From contig JAUNUH010000001.1 of NCBI GenBank assembly GCA_030538275.1, positions 310,001 through 374,000 on the forward strand: a stretch of 64,000 bases of DNA, in the 5' to 3' direction. Shown one piece after another: positions 17,995 to 28,265 of this stretch. Position numbers and translations under genes: made by a program. The notes below the pieces were generated by a model. The model saw only the letters and a program-made list of their open reading frames with translations, did no database searches and had not been told where the DNA came from. Each line of letters opens with the position of its first letter. Positions within the stretch are counted from its first letter, which is position 1. The DNA is from Flavobacteriaceae bacterium (lineage in GTDB: Bacteria > Bacteroidota > Bacteroidia > Flavobacteriales > Weeksellaceae).

Positions 17995-18044
17995 AAACGT
18001 TTCATTTCCAGATTAAAAACCTCTGGATTTGAAACGTTTTTTTA
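17995..18044 (+). terminator. rho-independent terminator after the S9 peptidase gene
   Basis: Bases 17995-18012 pair with 18022-18039 (10 bp, an internal TT/TT mismatch, then 6 bp), and the run TTTTTTT overlaps and follows the 3' arm. It lies 23 bp after the stop codon. Confidence 0.85.
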
Positions 18045-18181
18045 TGGATTTTTAATATAAATAATATGTTTTAATCAAAATGAATTAATTATGACTTCAC
18101 ATACAAATTCATCCTTGGTTTCAATTTTCATGTATTCCTTTGGATTTAAATTGTGTAAATTCGTAAATAATTATTTTTAAC

Positions 18182-20626
18182 GTGAACGAAATCTTTTCCG
18201 AAATTATTTTGCCATTACCACTTCCCGGAACTTTCACCTATGCAGTTCCCATGGGTTGGGAATTGAAAGTAGGGCAGAGGGTAGCAGTTGCTTTCGGAAA
18301 AAGAAAAATATACACCGGTATTGTTTACTCGATTCATCAAAACAAACCCGCACTATATCGTACCAAACAAATAGAGAGTATATTAGACGACGAGCCATTG
18401 GTGCTTGAGCAGCAAATAAAATTCTGGGAATGGCTGGCAGATTATTATATGTGTACGCTTGGTGAGGTATATAAAAATGCCTTTCCCAGTGCATTAAAAT
18501 TGGAAAGTGATACATTTGTGAAACTCAGAAAAGAAGTTTCTCTTCCAAAAGATGAAAAATTGAGCGAAAATGCTCTCCATATTTGGCAGGTTCTGCATCA
18601 CCGTTCTCTTATTTCTGTGCAAGAAGCAGCAGATATTATCGAGATGAAATCTGTACTTTCTGTACTGAAAGAATTATTGGATTTTGGTTTGATAGAATTG
18701 GATGAAAAACTGATTCAGAAATATACGCCAAAAATAGAATATTATCTGAAACCGGTTATAGATATAGAAGATGGCAGCCTGCACGATATCCTAGATGAAT
18801 TGAACCGAGCGCCAAAACAACGAGAATTATTCTTTAAAATACTCAGCCTATTTCAACAGCGTAAAAAACCCATTTTGGCATCTGAATTTATCAAGAAAAA
18901 CGGCGGAAATTATGCCACATTACGATCGATGGCAGAAAAAGGAATTATAGATTTGTTTGAAAAACAATCCCAAAGAATTTCAGAATTTACAGAAGAAACA
19001 CGACAAATTGAAGCCTTAACAGATGTTCAAAAAAAGGCGTTTGATCAAATTCAAAAGATTTGGCAAAAAAATGATACAGTGTTGCTGCATGGCGTTACCT
19101 CATCAGGTAAAACAGAAGTTTATATAAAATTAATTCAGGAAGTATTAAAAAAGAAAAAGAAAGTACTTTATCTTGTTCCAGAAATTTCACTCACCACACA
19201 GCTCACCCAGCGACTACAACTACATTTTGGAAATAAAGTCGGTATTTATCATTCCAAATTCAATCAAAATGAAAGAGTAGAATTATGGAAAAAAACACTA
19301 GATAATGAATATGACATATTGATAGGCGCACGGTCTGCCTTGTTTCTACCAATCCAAAATTTGGGTCTGATTGTGGTGGATGAAGAGCATGAAGCCTCTC
19401 ATAAACAAAACGATATGCGTCCATTTTTTCATGCGCGTGATGCTGCACTGGTTTTGGCCAAAATGAACAGCGCCAAAACTATTTTGGGTTCTGCCACACC
19501 GGCATTAGAAACCTATCATCATGCAAAATCAAATAAATTTGGTTATGTAGAATTACATCAACGATTCGGAAATGTGCTTCAACCCGAAATGGAAATTGTA
19601 GATTTACGAAACGCGTATAAACGAAAATTAATGAACGGAAACGTGTCATCCCGTTTAGAAGAAGAAATACAAGATACTTTCAAAGCAAACAAACAAGTCA
19701 TCATTTTTCAAAACCGGCGTGGATATGCACCCGTTATGGAATGCAAAACCTGTGGACATACACCATACTGCCCCAATTGTGATGTGGCACTCACGTTTCA
19801 TCAACTCACAAGAATGTTAAAATGTCATTATTGTGGACATTCACAATCCAGTCCCAATATTTGCTATAAATGTAAAAGTACAGATTTGGAAACCAAAGGA
19901 ATTGGTACAGAACAAATAGAAGAAGACATGTTGCGCATTTTTCATAACAAGCAAATCGCGCGTATGGATGTGGATAGTATGCGCAAAAAATTTGCATTTC
20001 AGAAATTACTGGATGCATTTGACAATCAAGAATTAGATATGATAGTTGGTACTCAAATGATTTCCAAAGGATTGGACTTTGAGCATGTACATCTTGTAGG
20101 TATTATTCGTGCCGACGCTATGCTCAATTTTCCTGATTTTAGAGCACATGAACGTGCTTTTCAACGAATTGTACAAGTTGCAGGTAGAGCAGGGCGTAGA
20201 AGTGTTCGCGGGAAAGTGATTATTCAGGCATTTGCAGCAGAACACAAAATCTTGCAATTGGCTTCTAATTTTGATTATCAACAAATGGCTCAAGAAATTT
20301 TGTATGAAAGAAAAGAGTTTTTGTATCCACCTTTTGTACGATTGATAGAAATTACATTCAAACACAAAAATCAAAAACGCGCAAGCAAAACAGCACAGTT
20401 TTTTACCGATTCTATAAGAAAATATTTTCACGAAAAATTCTTGCTAGGTCCGCAGGCTCCTACTATTCCTAGAATGAATAATCAATATTATTTCAAAGTT
20501 TTGATTAAAATAAATCCAGACCAATCTGCCAAAAAAGTAAAAATTTTATTACAAGAAGCTTTGGTGAATCTACATCAAATTGCTGCTTTTCGATCGGTTA
20601 GGATAGATTTCAATGTAGATCCATAA
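18182..20626 (+). CDS. priA: primosomal protein N' (replication restart helicase)
   Basis: PriA reloads the replisome at stalled forks. The 814-residue protein has the N-terminal 3' DNA-binding domain, a helicase core with Walker A (GVTSSGKTEVYI, about residue 305) and Walker B (VVDEEHEASHK), the zinc-binding cysteines typical of PriA (CKTCGH, CPNCDVALTFH, CHYCGH, CYKC), and helicase motifs V and VI (GTQMISKGLDF, QVAGRAGR). The start is GTG at 18182; no ATG gives a better N-terminus. Confidence 0.97.
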   Translation: MNEIFSEIILPLPLPGTFTYAVPMGWELKVGQRVAVAFGKRKIYTGIVYSIHQNKPALYRTKQIESILDDEPLVLEQQIKFWEWLADYYMCTLGEVYKNAFPSALKLESDTFVKLRKEVSLPKDEKLSENALHIWQVLHHRSLISVQEAADIIEMKSVLSVLKELLDFGLIELDEKLIQKYTPKIEYYLKPVIDIEDGSLHDILDELNRAPKQRELFFKILSLFQQRKKPILASEFIKKNGGNYATLRSMAEKGIIDLFEKQSQRISEFTEETRQIEALTDVQKKAFDQIQKIWQKNDTVLLHGVTSSGKTEVYIKLIQEVLKKKKKVLYLVPEISLTTQLTQRLQLHFGNKVGIYHSKFNQNERVELWKKTLDNEYDILIGARSALFLPIQNLGLIVVDEEHEASHKQNDMRPFFHARDAALVLAKMNSAKTILGSATPALETYHHAKSNKFGYVELHQRFGNVLQPEMEIVDLRNAYKRKLMNGNVSSRLEEEIQDTFKANKQVIIFQNRRGYAPVMECKTCGHTPYCPNCDVALTFHQLTRMLKCHYCGHSQSSPNICYKCKSTDLETKGIGTEQIEEDMLRIFHNKQIARMDVDSMRKKFAFQKLLDAFDNQELDMIVGTQMISKGLDFEHVHLVGIIRADAMLNFPDFRAHERAFQRIVQVAGRAGRRSVRGKVIIQAFAAEHKILQLASNFDYQQMAQEILYERKEFLYPPFVRLIEITFKHKNQKRASKTAQFFTDSIRKYFHEKFLLGPQAPTIPRMNNQYYFKVLIKINPDQSAKKVKILLQEALVNLHQIAAFRSVRIDFNVDP

Positions 20627-20681
20627 TGAAATTTTGATTTCAGTTTTTATCATTAAAATTAAAATGTAACATCAAAAAAAA

Positions 20682-22346
20682 TTATTTCCTCAACCGAAAA
20701 CTCTCGTCGTTTTTTATAATCGCGTATATCAAATAAAAACCCAACAATGCGGCAATTAAAAACATGATGATGGCCAAAGCAGGATAGCCCATAATGGTCG
20801 TTTTTGTTGGAACTTGAATCAATAAGGCAGCCCCCACAATCATGGCTGCTATTATCAAACCCACAGTTATACGGTTGGCTACCTTTTGAAAAGCATCCGT
20901 AAATCTCTGCTCATCAATCGCATCTACTTTTATTTGTAATTCATTATTCGCCAGATTCTCGGTAATTTTATTCAATCTTTCAGGCAAATTTTCGGTCAAT
21001 TTTTTCGATTCCAACAAAACAGAAAAAGCATTTTCAGGCTTCAATTCCTTCCACATTTTTTTCTGCATAATTTCATGAATATAATTGCGAATCGTTTCTT
21101 GAATTTGATAATTCGGATTCATGGACGCTACAATTCTATCCATATTCAGCAAGATTTTACCCAGAATATTCAATTCGACCGGTAATTTTATGTCATTTTG
21201 AGCCGCAACACGATTCATCAAAATCATCATTTTACCCGTTTGCATTTCCTGAGCATCAGAATTTTCACTCGCACGTACCATACGCCCGATTTGCTTAGAA
21301 AATTCTATCGTATTGGCATGATGCGCATCATATTTACTAATATCCAACAATATTTTTGAAACCTCATCGCCATCAAATTGACTTATCGCCATCATCAATT
21401 TCAAAATAGATTCCTGCAAATTTTTCCCAAATTTAGCCACCATTCCCAGATCTATCAACGCAACACGATTATCCCGTGTCAATTGAATATTACCTGGATG
21501 CGGATCTGCATGCGCAAATCCATCCACAATAATCTGCTTCAAATATGCCTTGACCAAATCCTCCAATGGCAACGACAAATCATGCTCCAACTTACGAAAA
21601 GGCGTAATATCCGTCACTTTATGCCCGGTAATAAAATCCATCGTCAACACTTTTTTAGTCGTAAAATCCATCACAGGCTGCGGAATCACCAAATGTTCAA
21701 ATTCCTTCAAATTCTCTTGCAACATCAACAAATTCTTAGCCTCTTGTCTATAATCCAGCTCGTTCAGCAAAGTATAGCTTATCTCTTCAATCACATCATC
21801 CAACGCATATTTGCGCGCATCCTCTGAATGTTTCACCGCAAAATTTGCCATCTCCTGCAACGCCTTCACATCCTTGGTAATCTGCTCACGCGCACCAGGC
21901 CGCTGCACTTTCACAGCCACAATTTTCCCAGAAAACAACTCTGCACGATGCACCTGACCTATAGAAGCACTCGCAATCGGAATATAATCAAAATCCTTGA
22001 AAATCTTGGACATCTTCACGCCCAATTCCTCCTGAATAATCTGCTCTACCACCCCAAAAGAAATGTTTTCAACATCATCCTGCAACTCCGCCAAAGCCTC
22101 CAGATACGGCTCTGGCAACAAGTCTGGACGCGTGGACAGCAATTGACCCAACTTCACATAGGTCGGCCCCATTTTCTTCAAATCTTTCGCCAACTCCTCT
22201 GGCGCAGGATTCAGGTCAGTTGAAAATTCCGAATCATTATCTAAAGAAACATCCGTAGCCGATCGAAATACATCACTTTTACGATATTTCACGATAAATT
22301 CAAAAAATTTTACATATTGCTCATACTTTTCTGGAATAATCCCCAT
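20682..22346 (-). CDS. ABC1/UbiB-family atypical kinase
   Basis: The 554-residue protein carries the UbiB/ADCK signature: the KxGQ motif in YVKLGQLLSTRPDLLP, the alanine-rich ASASIGQVHRA loop that replaces the normal P-loop, the VAVKVQRP lysine, AHADPHPGNI catalytic segment and LIDLGMVAKFG metal-binding aspartate. Two C-terminal membrane helices (about residues 495-545) anchor it. Family members have ATPase activity and support ubiquinone synthesis; in a menaquinone organism the role is not settled. It converges with priA. A structured repeat lies upstream of its start. Confidence 0.9.
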   Translation of the reverse strand: MGIIPEKYEQYVKFFEFIVKYRKSDVFRSATDVSLDNDSEFSTDLNPAPEELAKDLKKMGPTYVKLGQLLSTRPDLLPEPYLEALAELQDDVENISFGVVEQIIQEELGVKMSKIFKDFDYIPIASASIGQVHRAELFSGKIVAVKVQRPGAREQITKDVKALQEMANFAVKHSEDARKYALDDVIEEISYTLLNELDYRQEAKNLLMLQENLKEFEHLVIPQPVMDFTTKKVLTMDFITGHKVTDITPFRKLEHDLSLPLEDLVKAYLKQIIVDGFAHADPHPGNIQLTRDNRVALIDLGMVAKFGKNLQESILKLMMAISQFDGDEVSKILLDISKYDAHHANTIEFSKQIGRMVRASENSDAQEMQTGKMMILMNRVAAQNDIKLPVELNILGKILLNMDRIVASMNPNYQIQETIRNYIHEIMQKKMWKELKPENAFSVLLESKKLTENLPERLNKITENLANNELQIKVDAIDEQRFTDAFQKVANRITVGLIIAAMIVGAALLIQVPTKTTIMGYPALAIIMFLIAALLGFYLIYAIIKNDESFRLRK

Positions 22347-22427
22347 AATTAAAATTTTTATTAAATTTCTAAATTCTATGCCAAATTCTTTAAATCAAAG
22401 CTCAATGTCGAATAATATAGTAAAATA

Positions 22428-22590
22428 TTTTTTTTTGGGCGGCTTATAAGGCTATCCGCTATATCCCAACCTTTGAATGCTTAGAAAACCCGGTGTATAG
22501 GATTTCCATTCCATTACAATCCTATACACCGCGTTTTCTACACGCATTCAAAGGCCGGGATGCCGCTACTATCCTTGCCGCGAACGCATC
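22428..22590 (-). repeat. structured intergenic element, copy 3 of 5
   Basis: On the minus strand the element reads: 5' core GGATAGTAGCGGCATCC, a roughly 40-bp near-perfect hairpin (22519-22559 with 22465-22505) with loop around TGTAATGGAATGGAAA, the 3' core GGATATAGCGGATAGCC, then GCCGCCC followed by nine A. It occupies the gap between the copper ATPase gene (115 bp after its stop) and the ubiB-like gene, both transcribed in the same direction. Neither strand has a plausible ORF. The remainder of the gap (22347-22427 and 22591-22704) shows nothing I can identify. Confidence 0.75.
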
Positions 22591-22704
22591 TTTCATTCCT
22601 TCAAATATTTACAAACCTACCTCCGCAATGGATTTTTGAATTAATAAGGATAAAAGTTTGAAAGCTTTTTAAAATTTTAACTTAATAATAGCAAATTCAG
22701 AGTT

Positions 22705-25413
22705 TTATAATTTCAAATTACGTAAGCGCAATGCATTCAATATGACACTCACCGAACTGAAACTCATAGCCAAAGCAGCAATCATAGGAGATAAAAGTAT
22801 TCCAAAAAAAGGAAACAAAATACCCGCCGCTACCGGAACACCCAAAGAATTGTAAATCAACGCAAAAAACAAATTTTGCTTTATGTTTCTCACAACAGCT
22901 TCGCTCAAAACCTTGGATTCTGCAATTCCTTCCAAATCACCGCGCAACAAAGTGATTTCTGATGAATTAATGGCAACATCCGTTCCTGTACCCATTGCAA
23001 TTCCTACATTGGCCTGTGCCAGCGCGGGTGCATCGTTGATGCCATCACCTGCCATCGCTACAATTTTTCCTAGCTTTTGCAGTCTTTTTACCTCATCCAA
23101 CTTTTCACCTGGCAAAACCGAAGCCTTGAAATTCACCAACCCAATTTCATCTGCCACAGCTTTTGCTGTATGTTCATTGTCTCCTGTGAGCATAATCACT
23201 TCTACACCTTCTTGTTGTAATCTTTCAATCGCTTTTTTGCTACTGAGTTTGATTTTATCGCTTATCACAACAAATCCCAAAACCTCATTCTCATTGGCAA
23301 GATAAGAAACGGTTTTTCCCTTTTCTTGATAAATTTTGGCGGCCTCAACTGCTTTGTTTTTATTCAATTCAAATGAATTTTCCAATATATCCGAATTCCC
23401 TAATACATATTTTTTACCCTCGATTTCACCTTGTACACCTTTGCCCGTTACAGCTTCAAAGTTTTTTAATTCCAATAAAGTAATTTGATTCGTTTGGGCA
23501 AATGTAGAAGTAGCCTTGGCCAATGGATGTTCACTTTGAGCATTCAAGCTGGCAATAATTTGTGTTATTTCAGTTGTAGAAATATCATCTTTAATCGACA
23601 AAACCTTTTCTACCGATGGTTTACCTTCTGTTATGGTCCCTGTTTTGTCCACAATCAGGCTATCTACCTTGTTCATTAACTCCAATGCTTCTGCGTTTTT
23701 GATCAAAATACCTTTTTGTGCTCCTTTTCCAATGCCTACCATTACACTCATAGGCGTTGCCAATCCTAGTGCACAAGGACAAGCAATAATCAAAACTGCA
23801 ATAGCATTCACCAAAGCATAGACATAAGCCGGTTCTGGACCGAATATAGCCCAAACTATAAATGTAATTGTGGCTATCAACACCACCAGTGGAACAAACC
23901 AAGCCGAAATTTTATCTGCCAAACGCTGAATTGGCGCACGACTGCGACTGGCAGAATTGACCATTTCTATAATCTGAGAAAGCAAAGTTTCTCTACCTAC
24001 TTTTTCTGCTTGCATCACAAAACTCTGATTTCCATTGATCGTACCCGCAGACACCAAATCTCCTATATTTTTATTCACAGGAATGGGCTCACCTGTAATC
24101 ATAGATTCATCTATCGAACAGTTTCCATCCGTAATTTTTCCATCTACCGGAATTTTTTCTCCCGGTTTTACACGTATTAAATCTCCTTTTTCAATAGAAT
24201 GAACAGAAACTTTTATTTCTTCACCATGTATTATTTTTGTAGCCTCATGCGGGGTTAAATTCAATAAAGCTTTTACGGCATCATTGGTTCTGCTGTGTGC
24301 TCGAGCTTCTAGCATTTGACCCAACATCACAAGGGTAAGAATCACCGTGGCAGCTTCAAAATATACATGAACCTCACCAAAATGTGACTTGAACTGGTCT
24401 GGGAAAAAATCGGGAAAAATCAAGCCGAAAAAGCTAAAAAGCCATGCAACGCCAGCACCAATTCCAATCAAGGTAAACATGTTCAAATTCCATGTGATGA
24501 TACTGCGCCAAGCACGTTCAAAAAAGATCCAACAAAAATAAAACACCACCGGTAGGGATAATATCATTTGCACCCAATTCCAGTATTTTTGATGCATGAT
24601 TTGATAAAGAGGACTTCCAGGAATCATTTCGCTCATAGCAATAACAAAAATGGGAGCCGTAAAAACAACCGACCACCAAAATTTCTTTCTCAATTTCAAA
24701 TAGGTTTGCTCTTTTGCAGATGCATCGGGCGCTTTTGGCACCAAATCCATACCGCAAATGGTACAGCTTCCCGGTTCGTTTTGCTCAATTTCGGGATGCA
24801 TAGGGCAAGTCCAAATGGTTTCTGTGGAATAAGACGAAGCAATAGGAACCAAATCCATTCCACACACCGGACAGCCCACATTGGAATCGTAGGTTTTATC
24901 TCCTTCACAATTCATAGGACAATGCCACTTTTGCCCCGGTTGTTCTACCTGTTTTTCTTTGTTTTTAATTCGCTTTTCCTTGTCTTCTTGGTTTTGAAAG
25001 GCTTTGTAATGCGTATTTTCCAAAGCTTTTTCTATTTGATGAAAAGGAATATTCTTATCCGCCTGAATGCTTACAGAACCTTCTTTTAAATCGATTTCAA
25101 TATTTTTAATATCATTTATGGTTTCTAAGCTTTTTCTTACGGTGTTTTCACAACCGCTACAAGTCATTCCCTCTACATAAAAAGTTTGGGTTTGAGCATC
25201 ATCCAGAGACTTGTGAATAGAGTAGTGGCTTGAAGCAAAGGCTTGTTCCAATTGAGGAAATGGTATTTCTTCCGAAACCGTAAATTCTACTTTTTGTTCT
25301 TCCAAAACGACTTTGGCATCGACAATTCCCTCAATATTTTCTAATATTTTTTTAACATTGTTGGCACAACCTTGGCAGGTCATTCCTTTTATATAATATG
25401 ATTGTTTTGACAT
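22705..25413 (-). CDS. copper-translocating P1B-type ATPase
   Basis: The 902-residue CopA-type pump exports Cu(I) across the inner membrane. It has two N-terminal HMA domains (CxxC at Cys13/Cys16 and Cys85/Cys88), then two tandem heavy-metal-binding modules of the [13 protein letters not shown] type (about residues 164-190 and 202-226). The transmembrane core has the CPC motif (545-547), phosphorylation Asp589 in DKTGT, the EHPLA motif and [10 protein letters not shown]. The GMTCxxC domains and CPC support copper specificity. No CsoR or CueR-type regulator is adjacent. An azurin gene lies 0.8 kb upstream on the same strand. Confidence 0.95.
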   Translation of the reverse strand: MSKQSYYIKGMTCQGCANNVKKILENIEGIVDAKVVLEEQKVEFTVSEEIPFPQLEQAFASSHYSIHKSLDDAQTQTFYVEGMTCSGCENTVRKSLETINDIKNIEIDLKEGSVSIQADKNIPFHQIEKALENTHYKAFQNQEDKEKRIKNKEKQVEQPGQKWHCPMNCEGDKTYDSNVGCPVCGMDLVPIASSYSTETIWTCPMHPEIEQNEPGSCTICGMDLVPKAPDASAKEQTYLKLRKKFWWSVVFTAPIFVIAMSEMIPGSPLYQIMHQKYWNWVQMILSLPVVFYFCWIFFERAWRSIITWNLNMFTLIGIGAGVAWLFSFFGLIFPDFFPDQFKSHFGEVHVYFEAATVILTLVMLGQMLEARAHSRTNDAVKALLNLTPHEATKIIHGEEIKVSVHSIEKGDLIRVKPGEKIPVDGKITDGNCSIDESMITGEPIPVNKNIGDLVSAGTINGNQSFVMQAEKVGRETLLSQIIEMVNSASRSRAPIQRLADKISAWFVPLVVLIATITFIVWAIFGPEPAYVYALVNAIAVLIIACPCALGLATPMSVMVGIGKGAQKGILIKNAEALELMNKVDSLIVDKTGTITEGKPSVEKVLSIKDDISTTEITQIIASLNAQSEHPLAKATSTFAQTNQITLLELKNFEAVTGKGVQGEIEGKKYVLGNSDILENSFELNKNKAVEAAKIYQEKGKTVSYLANENEVLGFVVISDKIKLSSKKAIERLQQEGVEVIMLTGDNEHTAKAVADEIGLVNFKASVLPGEKLDEVKRLQKLGKIVAMAGDGINDAPALAQANVGIAMGTGTDVAINSSEITLLRGDLEGIAESKVLSEAVVRNIKQNLFFALIYNSLGVPVAAGILFPFFGILLSPMIAALAMSFSSVSVILNALRLRNLKL

Positions 25414-25477
25414 TTTTCTGATTTTTTTGAACCTAAAAGTCCAAATTTTAACCTTAAATATAAGGAATTTTAAGATT

Positions 25478-26116
25478 TTAAAAAAATAATCCTTGTGAGG
25501 TGATTCCTACGTATTTGAATTCCTTCATATTAAAGTTGGTAAACAATCCTGTAAAATGACTGAAAGCAGGTAAAATCATATTTTTTTCATTAAAAATATA
25601 GGCCGGAAATCGCATTCTTTGTTTGCCTTTTCCAGATATTATAATGCCGGGATGTAGGTGTCCACTAATTTGGAAATATTCTGAATTGGATTGAGATTCA
25701 TGAACAATTTTAATGGAATCATTCAAAGAAAATTCTTCAAGTAAATCTATCTCACATTGCGAATATAAGGCAGGCTTTAATCGGTCGTGATTTCCTCTAA
25801 CTACAATAATTTTAATATTTTTAAACTCTAATCGCCAGTCAAGAAATAAGTCGATTTCGGTATTGGCTTCAGCATGGAAAAAATCTCCTGCGATAATGAT
25901 TTTACTGGGCTGAAAAGTTTTGATAGATTCTGCTAATATTTTCAAATCATTTTCTGCAATTGATTTGGGAATTCCAATGCCGTTTTTTCTGAAATGTGTT
26001 GATTTTCCTAAATGTAAATCTGCAAGAATTAGGTTATTTGATTGGCGATGAAAAATCGTTCGCCCTGTGGATAGAATAAATTCCTCTTGTGCCCAATGTA
26101 ATTTCAAATCTTCCAT
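25478..26116 (-). CDS. PdeM-like metallophosphoesterase
   Basis: The 212-residue protein is a calcineurin-like phosphoesterase with its dimetal motifs: [34 protein letters not shown], and ISGHLHPG. The DLHLGK...HFRK pattern fits PdeM, annotated as a ligase-associated DNA damage response endonuclease because it often neighbours an ATP-dependent ligase, an Lhr helicase and an exonuclease. None of those partners is here, so the repair role is inferred from family only. Confidence 0.85.
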   Translation of the reverse strand: MEDLKLHWAQEEFILSTGRTIFHRQSNNLILADLHLGKSTHFRKNGIGIPKSIAENDLKILAESIKTFQPSKIIIAGDFFHAEANTEIDLFLDWRLEFKNIKIIVVRGNHDRLKPALYSQCEIDLLEEFSLNDSIKIVHESQSNSEYFQISGHLHPGIIISGKGKQRMRFPAYIFNEKNMILPAFSHFTGLFTNFNMKEFKYVGITSQGLFF

Positions 26117-26163
26117 GTTTTACACAAAACAAATAAATTAGTTGTCGTCTTTTTATAAAATTA

Positions 26164-26199
26164 CATAAAAAAACCCTGACTTTTACAAATCAGGGTTGT
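26164..26199 (-). terminator. rho-independent terminator after the azurin gene
   Basis: On the minus strand AACCCTGA pairs with TCAGGGTT around a 10-nt loop and is followed by a run of seven T. It lies just downstream of the azurin stop codon. Confidence 0.8.
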
Positions 26200-26218
26200 G
26201 TTCTATTGAAATGTATTA

Positions 26219-26752
26219 TTATTCAACAATAAATTTACCTCTCATAGCGCCAAAGTGACCTGGGAATGTACAAATGAAGTCATATGTACCAGCTTCTGGT
26301 GCTTGGAAAGTAATGGTATCTGTTTCACCACCACCTATCATTTTTGTATGAATAATAACTTCTGTAGTTCCCGCAGGAATATAGTCGGTATCTTTTGCTC
26401 CCACTGCAGCTAGCCCGAATTCTTCTACATTGGTACCTTTGGTTAACAAAGTCCAGTTATGTCCCATTACATCTTTGCTCATTTTTCCTATATGAACTAA
26501 AGTTAATTCTACCGTAGAACCTGCAGGTACTTTCAGTTCAGACAGGTTGTATTTCATAGCATCATCTCCCGTAATTTCCAACTTCACAGTTTCTCCAGCG
26601 GTAGCTGTATCTGTTGTAGGCGCTGTAACATCAACTGCTGGTGCTTCGATGGAAGGAGCAGTAGGTTCAACGGTTGGTGATTCGGTTGTGGTTTCTTTTT
26701 TACAACTGAAAATGACCATAGAGGCCATAGATAATATTAATATTTTCTTCAT
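26219..26752 (-). CDS. azurin-like blue copper lipoprotein
   Basis: The 177-residue protein has a lipoprotein signal with lipobox IFSC, a low-complexity Thr/Pro/Ala/Glu linker of about 40 residues, and a cupredoxin domain. Copper ligands are visible: His in MGHNW, then Cys, His and Met in CTFPGHFGAM, the azurin spacing. Azurins shuttle electrons in the periplasm; here the lipid anchor would hold it on the envelope. It has its own promoter-like element at 26772 and a terminator downstream, so it appears monocistronic. Confidence 0.92.
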   Translation of the reverse strand: MKKILILSMASMVIFSCKKETTTESPTVEPTAPSIEAPAVDVTAPTTDTATAGETVKLEITGDDAMKYNLSELKVPAGSTVELTLVHIGKMSKDVMGHNWTLLTKGTNVEEFGLAAVGAKDTDYIPAGTTEVIIHTKMIGGGETDTITFQAPEAGTYDFICTFPGHFGAMRGKFIVE

Positions 26753-26771
26753 AATTATTAATTTGTGGGTG

Positions 26772-26779
26772 CAAAGTTA
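26772..26779 (-). promoter_or_regulatory. -7 promoter element for the azurin gene
   Basis: On the minus strand TAACTTTG matches TAnnTTTG and is followed by CACCC. It lies 19 bp upstream of the azurin ATG. Confidence 0.5.
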
Positions 26780-26820
26780 ATGAATGTTTGTTATTCAGGA
26801 TATATTTATCTCAAATTTAT

Positions 26821-27303
26821 TTAATCTATACGTTTGTAAGTTCTGAAACTATAGGCAAAATCCAGATTTTCCTCCTTGATTCGTTCATCTGAAACGCATT
26901 CAAAATTGTTGGGAATTTCTGGAAAAAAGGTATCCCCTTCAAAATTGGCATGAATACGCGTGATTTCTAATGTATCTGCCCATTTTAGCGCTTCGGGGAA
27001 AATGGTTCCGCCACCGATTATGCTGAAATCTGAATCGTGTTTTTGAGCCTCTGAAATGGCTTCTTCAAAGGATTTTACCCAAATAACTCGATCTGTGTTG
27101 GTATGTTCTTGAGTAGAAATCACAATATGCAAACGATGAGGCAGAACGCCACCCAATGATTCAAAAGTTTTTCTTCCCATCACCATAGGATGATTGAGAG
27201 TGAGCTTCTTGAAATGTTTTAAATCTCTAGGAATGTGCCAAATCAATTGATTGTCTTTTCCTATAACGTTGTTTTCTGAAACAGCCACTACAATTCTTAT
27301 CAT
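26821..27303 (-). CDS. folA: dihydrofolate reductase
   Basis: FolA reduces dihydrofolate to tetrahydrofolate with NADPH. The 160 residues match the usual size. Conserved segments are the N-terminal VAVSENNVIGKDNQLIWHIPRDLKHFK, the VMGRKTFES loop, and IIGGGTIFPEAL with the NADPH-binding glycines. Its ATG overlaps the TGA of the TerC-family gene by four bases (ATGA), so it is translationally coupled to it. Confidence 0.96.
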   Translation of the reverse strand: MIRIVVAVSENNVIGKDNQLIWHIPRDLKHFKKLTLNHPMVMGRKTFESLGGVLPHRLHIVISTQEHTNTDRVIWVKSFEEAISEAQKHDSDFSIIGGGTIFPEALKWADTLEITRIHANFEGDTFFPEIPNNFECVSDERIKEENLDFAYSFRTYKRID

Positions 27304-28262
27304 GCCATTTCATTTTTTTGTTTGGCTAGAGATACTATGACGCCAACAGTTAAGCTGAAGATAATCACACTAAGAGACAGCCATTCTGGAATTTCGTAGT
27401 GGTGCATTAAAATCAATTTTATACCTATATATAATAGTATGGCAAAGACACTGTATTTCAGGTATTTGAATTTTTCTAACATATTGGCCAAGAAAAAATA
27501 CATGGAACGTAGTCCCAATGTGGCAAAAATGGTAGCGCAAAATACAATGAGCGCATCTTGTGTAATGGCCAGAATAGCGGGAATACTATCCACTGCAAAC
27601 ATCAAATCGGTAATTTCGATTAAAATTAAAGCAGCAAAAAGTGGAGTTGCCAATTTTTTTCCATTTTGAATCGTGAAAAATTTGTCTTCATCTAGATTTT
27701 GACTAAAGTTGAAATATCGCCTCATAAGCCTGGCGCCCAATGTTTCTCTTACATTATCATCATGGGTATCTTTGAGCTCGTCATACAACATTTTGAAGGC
27801 GGTAAGTATCAAAAACCCACCAAAAACATACGGAATCCAAGATAATTGATTAAATAAAACGACGCCTACAGCAATCATAATTCCTCTGAAAACAATTGCA
27901 CCCAGAATTCCCCAAAACAACGCTTTGTGTTGATATTGAATCGGAATTTTGTAAGAATTGAAAATCATGGCAATTACAAATAAATTATCTACCGAAAGTG
28001 ATAATTCCACGAGATAACCTGTAATATATTTCATTACAGCATCTTTTGGCGTCAATCCTGTAGGATTATCAACCCATTCATTTTTGAATAAAAGATAAAT
28101 TAATAACGACTGCGATAAGGCTATAATTATCCAAAAAGCCGTCTCCCGAGCCGTTTTTTTATTGGATATATTATTGTTTTTGTGAAGAACAAATAGATCA
28201 AACATCAAGAGACCAACAATGAAAAAAATCAATGCGGTCCATACAATTATCATAGAATTCAT
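27300..28262 (-). CDS. TerC/Alx-family membrane protein
   Basis: The 320-residue integral membrane protein has about nine hydrophobic helices and the TerC-family acidic motifs in membrane segments (SVDNLFVIAMI and FAVDSIPAILAI). Family members are linked to tellurite resistance, alkaline-induced expression and manganese export; none of these is demonstrated here. It sits three bases after an outer-membrane protein gene and is coupled to folA, forming a three-gene operon. A second ATG three codons in is an alternative start. Confidence 0.9.
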   Translation of the reverse strand: MNSMIIVWTALIFFIVGLLMFDLFVLHKNNNISNKKTARETAFWIIIALSQSLLIYLLFKNEWVDNPTGLTPKDAVMKYITGYLVELSLSVDNLFVIAMIFNSYKIPIQYQHKALFWGILGAIVFRGIMIAVGVVLFNQLSWIPYVFGGFLILTAFKMLYDELKDTHDDNVRETLGARLMRRYFNFSQNLDEDKFFTIQNGKKLATPLFAALILIEITDLMFAVDSIPAILAITQDALIVFCATIFATLGLRSMYFFLANMLEKFKYLKYSVFAILLYIGIKLILMHHYEIPEWLSLSVIIFSLTVGVIVSLAKQKNEMA

Positions 28263-28265
28263 AGA

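Noticed and set aside
24568..25089. 173-residue plus-strand ORF opposite the copper ATPase gene
   Set aside because: It is complementary to the metal-binding and first membrane region of a well-supported gene; its composition is that of an antisense frame.
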